Assembly (NCBI GenBank): GCA_964019055.1
Contig: OZ025224.1
Coordinates: 4,911,376 to 4,975,375 of the forward strand
Length of the DNA stretch: 64,000 bases
Source: Anthopleura xanthogrammica
Taxonomy: Eukaryota > Cnidaria > Anthozoa > Actiniaria > Actiniidae
Reading direction: 5' to 3'
Below are positions 38,545-51,449 of this stretch, piece after piece. Under the pieces are notes generated by a model, which worked only from the letters and a program-made list of their open reading frames with translations, was not told the origin of the DNA and ran no database searches. Within the stretch, counting starts at the first letter, position 1. Each line of letters starts with the position of its first letter. The position numbers and the translations under genes are program-made.

Positions 38545-41500
38545 TTAAACTTTTCTAGCTGATATTGAAATATCCATATGACTATGACCTAAAATTTGTC
38601 TGCCTGCAGAAAATAAGAAATATATACTATTAGGTTCAACTGTCACTTCAAAAGGAAAAGGTCTTGAAGAAAGGACATAAAACAAGGACCCGCTCACAGA
38701 TACTTTAAACGCCTGTCCTTGACACGAGTTTGCAACTTCGTAAGCAATACTAATTTTACTAGAGTGTTGTCGTGATATCTGGAATAGACAACCCCCGTGA
38801 ATATCTTTGACCTGAACCTCGGTTCCAAACATCGATGATGATACCAAATTCTTCATGTCTTCTGTCTTCAACACTCGTACTGTTTGGTCACTTTTGGGTT
38901 TTGTTTTATCACACGCGCAGATCTTGATATCAACGTTTTTATCGACACAGCCTTTAAACTTGTTGTATAGAGTTCGCCTGACGTACGACTTGAGGGTTGG
39001 CGTCTCTCCTTTTAACTCGATGGCAACCGTATATATTTCGTCCTCTTTTAAACCAAAGGTTTTACTATCAACATGTAGGTCTAGCCTCGTTAGAGAACCA
39101 GTGTTGCTTTGAACGATGTTGCGAAACGAAGAGCCGATGAGGCGAACGCAGTTTCCGTATCCTTTGTGCACGGAATTCTTCTCTAGACCTGTTGAATGAA
39201 TACGGACAAGAATAACGTGTTAGTTCGCTATTAAGAGCAGTTTTGCCTATACGGATATGAAAGAATGTACTAGAATGAATGTATTAACAGTTCGTTCTGG
39301 TCATTCAAGTATTGCACTCAACAACAATTGTAGGTGCAACAATGCAATTGCATGTGTTCATCGCTGGAAATGTAGCGCGCAGAGTTGCATAACAGGATCG
39401 ATATCTACTTCAGTGTAATAACGTTATGCCAAACGAATTTCACCATGTGAGCATGTCTACAATGTTGCTGGGAATGACGTGATGTTTTCAGCCAAAAGCA
39501 CTATAGACTCAAGGTATTCATCATTCCTTCAACTTAATTGGCTCAGAAGCTGTGAATCCCACGAGCCAACCACATTAATTGCGAGAAACGAATATTTAAT
39601 AAGACACGTGACATTTGGAATAGTCGAAATGTCTATTTATCTGGAAAACGTTGATGGGAATGGCTGTATATATTGTGTATGTGATTACCTTTTGAAAACT
39701 GTTCCTGGATGATATTGTTCAAACTTCCCAAACCAAACTCAGCCAGCCATCGATGACTATTGGAATTATCCTGTACTTTAGAATCCGCTCCCTCGCATTG
39801 ACACCGAGCTAGCGGCATCAAAGGTACATCACTACATGTTCTATTGGCTGGGATCTTAGAGAACACACCATTGACTTTATAATCCACAGAAAATTTCTTG
39901 TTTTCATCGTGTAGTGACATAAGTGCGGTATGAAGATCGTAGGCTGATAGTAAGCGATGTTGGTTGTGTACTAATGCTTCGGTTCTTTGCTTGCCTAACA
40001 TGTCTGCTACGTGATGAGGAAGGATCATGAAAAGAAGAGGATGATAGAGCTCGTGTCTTCCTTCCTCTGTCACGCCGTAACCCGTGCGTGTATGACCATG
40101 GTCTGCCATGAGGATTGTCAAAGTGTTGGGGTCCCTGAAAGACAAAAAAATAGATTATCTACAATACACAATCACCGTCACTAACACTCACTATTGTTCA
40201 TGTAATAGATCAAAAACGAGTGCGAGTGTTTGATCAGGGAATCCAAACACCGAGAAGCGGATGAAAGCACGAGGCCGAAGGCCGAGTGCTTTCATCCGTT
40301 TCGAGGTGTTTGGATTCCCTGATCAAACACGAAGCACGAGTTTTTGATCTGACTTCTCAGTCTCATTATAATTCATTTGTTTTTGAATCTCTGGAGGAAA
40401 ACTTCTTATTAATAATTCATTATCTCAGGGACCAATTAGAACTTTGTATTTCAGTCACGTGCATAGGTCTTAATCTATTCTATAATATATAACATCAACC
40501 CAAAATTGTCAACGAATTCATTGTTAGTTTAGTTGGTAATACACTAGAATATCAAGGCAGAGGTTCCCGGTTCGAGTCCCAGGACGTCCAAGATAAAATA
40601 TAACATAAAAATAAAATGTTAGAAAACGGTGGAGAATAAAGAAAAAAAAAAGAGAGTGTAAGGAAAAAAAAGAGAGAGTGAAATCAATGAGAATTGCTTT
40701 TATGCTAATTTATACAGTGTCTTGATCAGTGTCTTGATCAGTGTTTGATCGGTGTATCAAGACCTATGCACGTGACTGAAATACAAGGTTCTAATTGGTC
40801 CCTGACATCATGAATTATTAATGAGTTTGGGAAGGAGAATTCAAAGCGCTGCATACCAGCTGAGTTGATCGCTTTACCCGAAAGGAGTTATGGGTCACTA
40901 TTTTTGGTTAGCATTTTTCGAGCATTTTCCGAGTATACAATGTAGACTTTTCTTGTTGATTGAAATAAAATTCCGCCATCAGTTCGACTAGAATTTGCGA
41001 TTAATCTAAAGAAGGAAGAACTCGTATTTTATAAATTCTCTTCAGAGTATAATGGAAAATGCTAATCAAAATAATCTGTCGAATCCTCAATTCTGATTGG
41101 TTGACCTTGAGTTTGTTCTGAAGGTCAACTCAGCTGGTAATAGCTATTACGGATGCATGCAAATGAGACAACAAGCATTGTATCGACCCGATAGCCTCAC
41201 TTGTATGATTCTTAAAAGAAAAGAATATCTCATTTGCATGCATCCGTAATAACAGCTATTGATGAGTAGTAGTTATAAGTGGATGTAATATTAAAAGGTA
41301 TTGGTATTGTAACGTTGTTTTGTTGGATTGTCTAATTCCATTTAATTCCATTGTACAAAGATCCATTTACAGTGTGAATCAAAAAACCGTGGGCACCCAG
41401 AAACATTTCAGAAATCGTTTATCCTTCGTTGAACAATATGAAACGATTCTCTAAATCCACGAAGTTTATCTGACTACAAATCAGTCGAATTTCTTGCAGT

Positions 41501-44500
41501 TAGAGAGTCGTTTCAGATTGTTCAACGAGCGATACACGATTTCTGAAATATTTCTGGGTGCCCACCGTTTTTCGATTTGCACCGTAAAATAAATTACGAC
41601 ATGTGAATAATTGTCCAAGGTGTAATAAGATTCTTTGTTTGAGTTGTATCCATATTCATGTGTCTTCTCATGTGCAACCGTTAAACAAAGAAATGATACT
41701 CTAGGGCATGACACGTCGTCTAACACGTGGTCTGAAATGGGGAAACATTAAAGTAAAGAGGTCTATTTAAGAGTTCATGCAATCCTTGGGTACCGGTATT
41801 AAGGAAGCTAGCCTCTTTATGTTCTTGTTCTTTGAATATAGACATCTTTAGCTTCGTATGCAAATTGCCCATTTCACACCACATAAGTAGTTATCCCCCC
41901 CCAACCGGCGCACTTGCGAGGGGAGGGGTGGTTCAAGCTGAGAAATCATATAGCGGGATTGCGAGGGGAGGGGTGGTCCAAGTTGAGAAATAGTTTAGGG
42001 GATTAAATGAGTGGAATGTATGCTAGTTTGGTCAAAGTACAAATAGATTGAATTCCAAACACTCTCGCGGGAAAAGAAACTATTTGAAATACGAACCAAC
42101 ATCATTAGTATCGCATGGGCCGAGAAAAGTTTTATAACCAAGTGTTACTGAGAAATCTTAGTAAACACTTGGATACATACTGTGGAATGTATGAAAGAAT
42201 ACCATTAAGAATGTTAGGGGAGGGGTGGTCTTGAAGAGGAGAAATACTTTAGAGGATGAAAGGAATGTAGGATAGAGGTCAAAGTACGAAAAGAGTGAAT
42301 TCCAAACATTCTCGTGGGAAGAAAAAAATATTTTGAAATATTATGTGATGTCATTAGAATAGTTAAAGACAAATAAAATAAATTACGATACGACAGTTCG
42401 ATTAGTCCCAGTTGCACTCCTATAGTTCAGAGTAAAGACAAAAATTAGCGAACATGTCATCTGGAAAAGCAATAAACCTAGGAGTCCGAGGATACGTTAT
42501 TTTCGTGAAGGAGTTTCGAAATGAGAAGAAAATATATTTTCGCAAGCAAAAGAAAGATGTATCAAGTGGCAAAACTGTTCTTACCAATTCAGGAATGTCT
42601 TTGACGTTGGACGAATGGACAACACTAAAGTCGGCAATTAGAGCAATAGATATGGAATTGCAGAAGGTAACCAGCATGGAAGAGTCACCGGAGTCGGTGT
42701 CCAAAGACGAGTCACAATTCTTAACTCAGTCTCAGAATACCAATGTTCATCAGAAGCCTCCATTTTCCGGATCATTTCAAATCCTTCAGCACAATGGCAA
42801 TGCGCAAAATTACGAGGAACAGGAAAAAGACTATTTACCTAGAACTTTCACCACTTCTGAATTAAACTCTATTTTTGAAGCTCTCGGTCCGGAAATGGAA
42901 CTGACAGGGGAACAGCAAGGGTTGGCTGTGCAGCACCAGGTACCCAGCTGGGGATCTGAAATGTACTGATATGCACCGATATTCAAAAACACAGAAAGCA
43001 TGAAATAAAAGAAAATTTGTTTCTGTAATACTATAGCTTTTATTAAAAAGTAAAATAAAGTAATGAGATTGTTACAATGCAAATGTTTGGTCTCTTAGTA
43101 ATCAGTGTACATGTTCGATATAAATTCTAGCTAGCTCCAACAGGGCATAAATTATTGTGTTGACAGGCACCATTATTTGCACTTAAGCCGGTTATTATCC
43201 CGGCTTAATAAGTCCACTACAGTTTGTCTGTGATAACTATTATTCATTGGTGTAGATTCTTATTCCATGTCTTCTGCTGTATCTTGTGTTTGTAACTCTT
43301 GGACAGCGAATAAATTGTTCAAGAGAAATTTACGATGATCAATAGCAACCTGGGCTGCTTCCATCCAGTCGTAATCCCCCTTGTCTAGTAAATCTTGTCG
43401 GGTTCTCATTATTTTACGATAATAAGGATCTTCTTTAAACGCGTGAATCCATTTTAATTTTTCAAACAATACGTTTCTCAGTTCATTTCTAAATATGGAT
43501 ATCATCTTATTGTACGCATGCACTTCTGCCCATTCTTTAGATTCGCCTCTTTCCATGTATTCGTTTTCTAGAGCTTCTAGTTCCGTTTCGTGACGATCCA
43601 CGGCTTCGTTTATCAACGGTGACCAGCAGTCATCTGAAGGCTGGTTTTCATCATCATCATCCTCATCATCTTCAGTATCATTTGACTCTGATTCACTCGT
43701 GTCTAGATCTTCCTCGACACTACTTGCAATTTCATCTTCGCTTGAAGTTTCTTCGTCGTATCTTGAATCATTTTCTTCGACAGCGTTCATTTTGCAAATT
43801 TGATCGTCTAAATGACGTCTTAGATTATAACCTCTGGAAAAGGTTTTGCCACAGTAATAGCACTGCTTAGATGACGACATGTGTCTCTTGTACTGAATGT
43901 TAAGTGAAATGATCTTCCTGGAAAGCTCCCCGCAATTTATGTCCTTCCTTCCTTCCTTCCTTCCTTCCTTCCTTCCTTCCTTCCTTCCTTCCTTCCTTCC
44001 TTTTAAAACTTCTCACAGACTCGTGCTCTGCTCCTGACCTGCTGATAACTGCTCCCTGGTAGTGCTCCTCACTTGCTCCTCATGATCACCGCTCCCCGGC
44101 AGTGCTCCTCGCTTGCTCCTCACTGCTCCCTGGTAGTGCTCCTTTGCTCGGCACATAAAGGTCAACCATGCGTAGACTATCGGACCAAATGCATGAACAA
44201 GTCCAGAAATTACCCTTACAATATGGACATGGAGCATAATATTCAGGACAAATCATACAGCGAGGTATTTCTACAGTATGAGCACATTCGAATTCAGAAT
44301 ACTTTCTTCTGCAACGATTAAAACTGCTCACAGACTAGTGCTCTGCTCCTGACCTGCTCCTCACTGCTCCCTGGCAGTGCTACTTTGCTCGGCAAATAAA
44401 TAATGCAAACATATTTCAAAAATCTATCAGATCAAGGAGGCTTTATTTAGATCGTATCAGGGCGTGATAAAGTAGGGTTACAACTACAAGGGCCCCAAAA

Positions 44501-47500
44501 GATCGAATTAGAATTATTTAGAAGTTGATATAACTAAAAACATAATTATAAATCTTAACCATAAAAATTCATGAGAGACCTTGTGGTGTAATGGTTATCA
44601 CGTCTGACTCCAGATCAGAAGGTTATGGGTTCGATTCCCATTTAGGTCATATTTTATCCAGTACAGCAGCAGTTAAGAGCACTTTGCCGAGCAAAGTAAG
44701 GGTAATTTCTGGACTTGTTCATGCATTTGGTCCGATAGTCTACGCATGGTTGACCTTTATGTGCCGAGCAAAGGAGCACTACCAGGGAGCAGTGAGGAGC
44801 AAGCGAGGAGCACTGCCGGGGAGCGGTGATCATGAGGAGCAAGTGAGGAGCACTACCAGGGAGCAGTTATCAGCAGGTCAGGAGCAGAGCACGAGTCTGT
44901 GAGAAGTTTTAAAAGGAAGGAAGGAAGGAAGGAAGGAAGGAAGGAAGGAAGGAAGGAAGGAAGGAAGGAAGGAAGGAAGGACATAAATTGCGGGGAGCTT
45001 TCCAGGAAGATCATTTCACTTAACATTCAGTACAAGAGACACATGTCGTCATCTAAGCAGTGCTATTACTGTGGCAAAACCTTTTCCAGAGGTTATAATC
45101 TAAGACGTCATTTAGACGATCAAATTTGCAAAATGAACGCTGTCGAAGAAAATGATTCAAGATACGACGAAGAAACTTCAAGCGAAGATGAAATTGCAAG
45201 TAGTGTCGAGGAAGATCTAGACACGAGTGAATCAGAGTCAAATGATACTGAAGATGATGAGGATGATGATGATGAAAACCAGCCTTCAGATGACTGCTGG
45301 TCACCGTTGATAAACGAAGCCGTGGATCGTCACGAAACGGAACTAGAAGCTCTAGAAAACGAATACATGGAAAGAGGCGAATCTAAAGAATGGGCAGAAG
45401 TGCATGCGTACAATAAGATGATATCCATATTTAGAAATGAACTGAGAAACGTATTGTTTGAAAAATTAAAATGGATTCACGCGTTTAAAGAAGATCCTTA
45501 TTATCGTAAAATAATGAGAACCCGACAAGATTTACTAGACAAGGGGGATTACGACTGGATGGAAGCAGCCCAGGTTGCTATTGATCATCGTAAATTTCTC
45601 TTGAACAATTTATTCGCTGTCCAAGAGTTACAAACACAAGATACAGCAGAAGACATGGAATAAGAATCTACACCAATGAATAATAGTTATCACAGACAAA
45701 CTGTAGTGGACTTATTAAGCCGGGATAATAACCGGCTTAAGTGCAAATAATGGTGCCTGTCAACACAATAATTTATGCCCTGTTGGAGCTAGCTAGAATT
45801 TATATCGAACATGTACACTGATTACTAAGAGACCAAACATTTGCATTGTAACAATCTCATTACTTTATTTTACTTTTTAATAAAAGCTATAGTATTACAG
45901 AAACAAATTTTCTTTTATTTCATGCTTTCTGTGTTTTTGAATATCGGTGCATATCAGTACATTTCAGATCCCCAGCTGGGTACCTGGTGCTGCACAGCCA
46001 ACCCTTGCTGTTCCCCTGTCAGTTCCATTTCCGGACCGAGAGCTTCAAAAATAGAGTTTAATTCAGAAGTGGTGAAAGTTCTAGGTAAATAGTCTTTTTC
46101 CTGTTCCTCGTAATTTTGCGCATTGCCATTGTGCTGAAGGATTTGAAATGATCCGGAAAATGGAGGCTTCTGATGAACATTGGTATTCTGAGACTGAGTT
46201 AAGAATTGTGACTCGTCTTTGGACACCGACTCCGGTGACTCTTCCATGCTGGTTACCTTCTGCAATTCCATATCTATTGCTCTAATTGCCGACTTTAGTG
46301 TTGTCCATTCGTCCAACGTCAAAGACATTCCTGAATTGGTAAGAACAGTTTTGCCACTTGATACATCTTTCTTTTGCTTGCGAAAATATATTTTCTTCTC
46401 ATTTCGAAACTCCTTCACGAAAATAACGTATCCTCGGACTCCTAGGTTTATTGCTTTTCCAGATGACATGTTCGCTAATTTTTGTCTTTACTCTGAACTA
46501 TAGGAGTGCAACTGGGACTAATCGAACTGTCGTATCGTAATTTATTTTATTTGTCTTTAACTATTCTAATGACATCACATAATATTTCAAAATATTTTTT
46601 TCTTCCCACGAGAATGTTTGGAATTCACTCTTTTCGTACTTTGACCTCTATCCTACATTCCTTTCATCCTCTAAAGTATTTCTCCTCTTCAAGACCACCC
46701 CTCCCCTAACATTCTTAATGGTATTCTTTCATACATTCCACAGTATGTATCCAAGTGTTTACTAAGATTTCTCAGTAACACTTGGTTATAAAACTTTTCT
46801 CGGCCCATGCGATACTAATGATGTTGGTTCGTATTTCAAATAGTTTCTTTTCCCGCGAGAGTGTTTGGAATTCAATCTATTTGTACTTTGACCAAACTAG
46901 CATACATTCCACTCATTTAATCCCCTAAACTATTTCTCAACTTGGACCACCCCTCCCCTCGCAATCCCGCTATATGATTTCTCAGCTTGAACCACCCCTC
47001 CCCTCGCAAGTGCGCCGGTTGGGGGGGGGGGATAACTACTCACATAACATTCCCTTGAGAAATGTTCTTTTATTAAAATATTTACACATGAAAGAACCAA
47101 CTCCAAAGAGTGGCATCACATGCTCTGAAATGGGCACAAGAAACAACGAAGCTAAAGAGGTCTTTTGATCCCATCTTACCTGGCCATGTTATGGATAAAT
47201 TCTACTAGTCCCTTCTCATCGTTACGTATCCTAGTCCCTGTATCGGTATGACCGCTGTTGAAATGCTGGTACAAGAACATAGGCGCGCTATCTTCCGTGT
47301 CTCTCAATGCTTTGAATATCTTTTCTAAATACTCCAAGAAGTAAGCATTGTAGAACTTTCCATTCAAGCAAACCTTGGCGGGCCGATCGTAGTGGTTTGT
47401 CAAGCCATATTTCTTTACCACTTCACAGCTAAAATGAGTTATCCCGATATGATCGAGGTTGTGTCCTTTGACGATGTTTTGGAACGCTTGCCATCTGTGG

Positions 47501-50500
47501 GAAGAGAAAGGAAAGACAAAAAATACATTTAATATAGAGATCCCTTGCAGCACGTCGGATGCCACTTTCGACCCAAGAGCTCTGTCATTCTTACTTTGAT
47601 AATAATTTAATGATCTATCATCCTCGGAAACCCAGGGGTAAAGAGTTCGGTTAGGCGCGTCGCACTATAATAATCGCCATATTGAATTTCGACTTTCGGA
47701 ACAAGTTCCAACAAACTTCGTGCCCAGGGGTATTTCTTCTTCTGATAGCGAGAAAACGAGCGATTAAATTTTACCCCTGGGTTCCCGAAGATGATGATCT
47801 ATATAGCGCCCTTTCTATATAAATATAATCAAATGCGCTTTACAATTATGAGAGGTGGTTAGTATGAGGTGTAGGCACTGAGGGTGGTCACTGCCATGGT
47901 TTCTTTACTGTGCATGCTCGAGAGAATGCCAGAGACTCTGGGAAACACTAGCGCGCGGTAGCCAGGAATCTGGCTACCTGGTATGTAGTAATGCGTATGT
48001 TCGAATTTGTATTTTAGTTAGAGTCAGAAAAACATATATATTTTTTTGTCATTTTTCGAGAAAATGTTATACGGGATCTCACATTGGCTGATACATACGT
48101 TTGTTGATTCACAGCTCCACTAGCAGCTTTAATATTGTTAAGCATGATGCCCCATGAGTCATGCCAACAGAGATCTTCCTGGAACATAGTCTGGTAACCA
48201 TGTTTTTTGAACTCAGTGTTCATGACATTGATACCTAAGGGCTTTGTGGACGTGCTTGCTTTAGAGAAGTCATCATTGCCTAACGTAAAACAAGCGTCAA
48301 AACTTTAGCTGTCATTTGTTGATAGGAAGATGGGAAAAAAGGGTAACGGCCATAGGGTAATCGGCAGGATTCGGGATTTTTTTTTTTTTTTTGGTTGCTC
48401 GTTACTTAAGACTATCCGGATGAGGCGAATTCGGCCGATATGAGGACGATCTTTAGGAGGCCCATTTAATTCCATTCCATTCCAAATGTGCTGACTTAGA
48501 CATTGCGAACCATACAAAGTTGTTTGAATGGCACAAGAAATAACGCTATGGGACAGTATTGTCGTTCTCTTGAAAATGGTAAACAAGGAATTGCAAGACC
48601 GACAGCGATTTTCGTTTTTTTTTTTTTTTTTTTTTGCTGTGTGGTCACGTAATAGACTATTTTTAACTTCGGCGTAATGTTTTCTTATTTCAGGCCGCAA
48701 GTCATTCCCAAGAGTATCATTTCTTTGTTTAATGGTTGCACATGAGAAGACACATGAATATGGGTACAACTGAAACTAAGAATATTTTTTTTATCATGGG
48801 AATGTCACCTGGTCCGAAAAGGGAAAACATTACTCCCAAGGTAAAAAGGTCTAGTATGAAATGGATGTTATGTCTTAATCAAATAAGAAATAAAGAACCT
48901 TACCTTGTATTATACCAGAAAACAAAGAACGAATATTGCCAAAGGTATGCATACTGATACTCTGGAGCAATTCATAGTCCAATATAGTAGCATTGATAGA
49001 CTCATCGTAAATAACCTTTCTCATTGCAGCAACAGATTCTCTCATGACCCGGAAAAAATGAGGTCGAGAAATAGAATCCAACACTACTATATTGATGTTA
49101 ATTTTATTCTCTGGCTTGATTTTTTTGTTGGTGAGTATTCTCGGCGGGAAAATCAAAGCTTGTAAGATACCACCACATTTGAAAAAACAAAAAGCATGCT
49201 TTTCTTCGATTTTCTTGTTGACATATTTTCTGACCTCGGAGGTGCTGAATGGTTTGATGGCCTCCCATTTTGTTATGACTCCAACACTAGGGTCCATAGA
49301 ACCTACAGTCACCGTATTTCCCCCACAAACTTTGGCATCACAATTCAGTTCATGTTTCTTGTTTGGGGTTTGTGTGAAGGTGCAGATATCTTGGTAGGAT
49401 GTTTCGTCACACTTTCTTTCTTCAAGTGCTTTGTCTTGTCTTCCAAAGTAACTATTTGCATCTTCACAGGATTTTGCACTGGGTCTGTGAGAGGAGAGAG
49501 TAATTAAAAAACATATCATGTTGACACTAACTTGGTGCCAGAGCATAGTACAGGACACTTGGTGCCCGAACTTGGACACGGTAGTGGGTATAGACCCCTT
49601 TCACGTGACGTCAAAGCAGCTCAATTTGGAGGACAAAACAAAAGAATTTCAATCTCCTGAAAATTGGAACCTATTGTTTTGTCCTCCAAATTGAACTGCA
49701 TTCCGATGTGCTGCAAGGGATATATTTAAAAAATAGTTGTGTTTATGTTATTGCGTGGCAATTTTCCGACAAATGTGAACATGTTACGTTATAAGATTAG
49801 AATAATTTTGAGACAAAAAGACGGTACATGGACAACAGCCATAAATGACATCCAATGAAATAAAGATAAATGTAAAGCTTCTTGAGAAATCTAAAAAGAA
49901 GCTACACAAGAACAAGATACAATAGCGGCATAGATGACTTGCATTTTGTCAACAGCAGCAATATACTAGCAAATACAACAGCAACAGCAAATGCCAGTAA
50001 GCACAAAAACAACAGCAACAGTAACAGCAGCAGCAAATACCAGAGAATACAACAGCAGCAATGATATGAAGAGCAGCGGCAACATCAACAATAAGATACT
50101 ACTATAGGAGCTGTTGCTGTTTGCCCAGCATGCAGCATCGCTCAATTCACCAAACTAGAAATGACGACATATAGACTTAATAAACCCCTTGCAGCACGTC
50201 GGAATGCAGCCCAATTTGGAGGGCAAAACAATAGGTTCCAATTCTCAGAATTTTGAGATTATTTTGTTTTGCCCTCCAAATTGAGTTGCATACCCATGTG
50301 CTGCAAAGGGTCTATTCGTCTTGGTGTAATGTTTTCCCATTTCAGACCAAGTGTCATTCCCAAGAGTATTATTTCTTTTTAGAGGTTGCGCGTGAGAAAG
50401 GTAATGAATATGGATACAACTCCAACGAAGTATATTTTTCTCTAGGGCACGTGGTCAGGGTAAACATTGCACCAAGACGAATTTTAGGTGTATTGTACAT

Positions 50501-50851
50501 TACTGAAGATTGATGCAACTAAAAAATCAATGCCAACGTCGACAAACAAAAACTACACAGAGATACTGGAAACATGATATCTTATGTCCTTTTGTAAAAT
50601 AATTACCGGTGTGGTGCACAAGCCAAGGGTGACTGACTGGCAACAGGATTTTTAGCAGCCTTTCGTAGACCTATGTATGGACATGGTAGACGACTTGGGT
50701 ACGATCCATCGCGATTATTTTCCAAGAATTCGTCTGTTAGAAAAGTGCTACTTTTGAATGGTACGCCATTTGAACTGCTGTCTCCTGTTGATGATTTGAA
50801 ATATTTAGTTCACAGTACAGCTAGTTTCAAAACCGCAGCAGGAGCAGGAGC

Positions 50852-50886
<35 letters not shown>

Positions 50887-50968
50887 AAGCAGCAGCAGTA
50901 GCAGTAACAATAGTAGCAGCAGCAGCAGTAGCAGTAACAATAGTAGCAGCAGTAGTAGTAGTAGTAGC

Positions 50969-51035
<67 letters not shown>

Positions 51036-51048
51036 CTACTAGTACTAC

Positions 51049-51092
<44 letters not shown>

Positions 51093-51102
51093 CTACTACT
51101 AC

Positions 51103-51179
<77 letters not shown>

Positions 51180-51221
51180 CTACTAGTAGTAGTAGTAGTA
51201 GTAGTAGTAGTAGGCAGTAGC

Positions 51222-51298
<77 letters not shown>

Positions 51299-51393
51299 CA
51301 GCAGCAGTAGTAGTAGTAGAAGCAGCAGCAGCAGCAGCAGTAACAATAGTAGTAGCAGTAGCAGCAGTGGCAGTGGCAGTGGCAGTGGCAGTA

Positions 51394-51449
<56 letters not shown>

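Larger units (their letters stand above)
41886..47040. mobile_element. 5,155-bp palindromic Polinton/Maverick-like element with 6-bp TSD
   Basis: Left arm 41886-44219 and right arm 44696-47040 are inverted copies around a 476-bp loop (44220-44695). The termini read AGTAGTTATCC inward from both ends. The only arm differences I found are the terminal homopolymer (8 C against 11 G) and the TTCC/GGAA tract (58 against 66 bp). CACATA flanks it exactly (41880-41885, 47041-47046). Known: Polintons have AG termini, 6-bp duplications and long TIRs. Seen: no polymerase, integrase, ATPase, protease or capsid gene. Each arm holds convergent PC4-like and zinc-finger genes; the loop holds tRNA-Trp. Inferred: a snap-back derivative of one end of a Polinton/adintovirus-like genome that still integrated. 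Recent, given arm identity, although gene conversion could also keep the arms alike. Confidence 0.88.
41839..47167. mobile_element. MITE-2 copy split by the large palindrome
   Basis: The left part (41839-41885) carries TAGACATCTTTAGCTTCG and CCCATTTCACACCACATA. The right part (47041-47167) carries CACATAACATTCCCTTGAG, CTCTGAAATGGGCAC and GAAGCTAAAGAGGTCTTTT. Joined at a single CACATA they make one MITE-2, which is the pre-insertion state. Confidence 0.88.

Noticed and set aside
40527..40592. Second tRNA gene
   Set aside because: A and B boxes are present, but the 5' acceptor strand does not pair with the 3' side and the anticodon arm is poor.
44899..45042. N-terminal extension of the right-arm zinc-finger protein through Gly-Arg-Lys-Glu repeats
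   Set aside because: It is the GGAA tract read in frame. The tract differs in length by 8 bp in the left arm, so the frame is not kept; the ATG at 45043 is common to both arms.
41886..47040. Possibility that the palindrome is an assembly or hairpin-read artefact
   Set aside because: The exact CACATA duplication, the reconstructed MITE-2 target and the asymmetric tract lengths in the arms are not expected from a chimeric join; read support is still needed.
48305..48769. 154-codon minus-strand frame with a poly-Lys run
   Set aside because: It spans T-homopolymers and a MITE-2 copy within a DUF229 intron; no domain.
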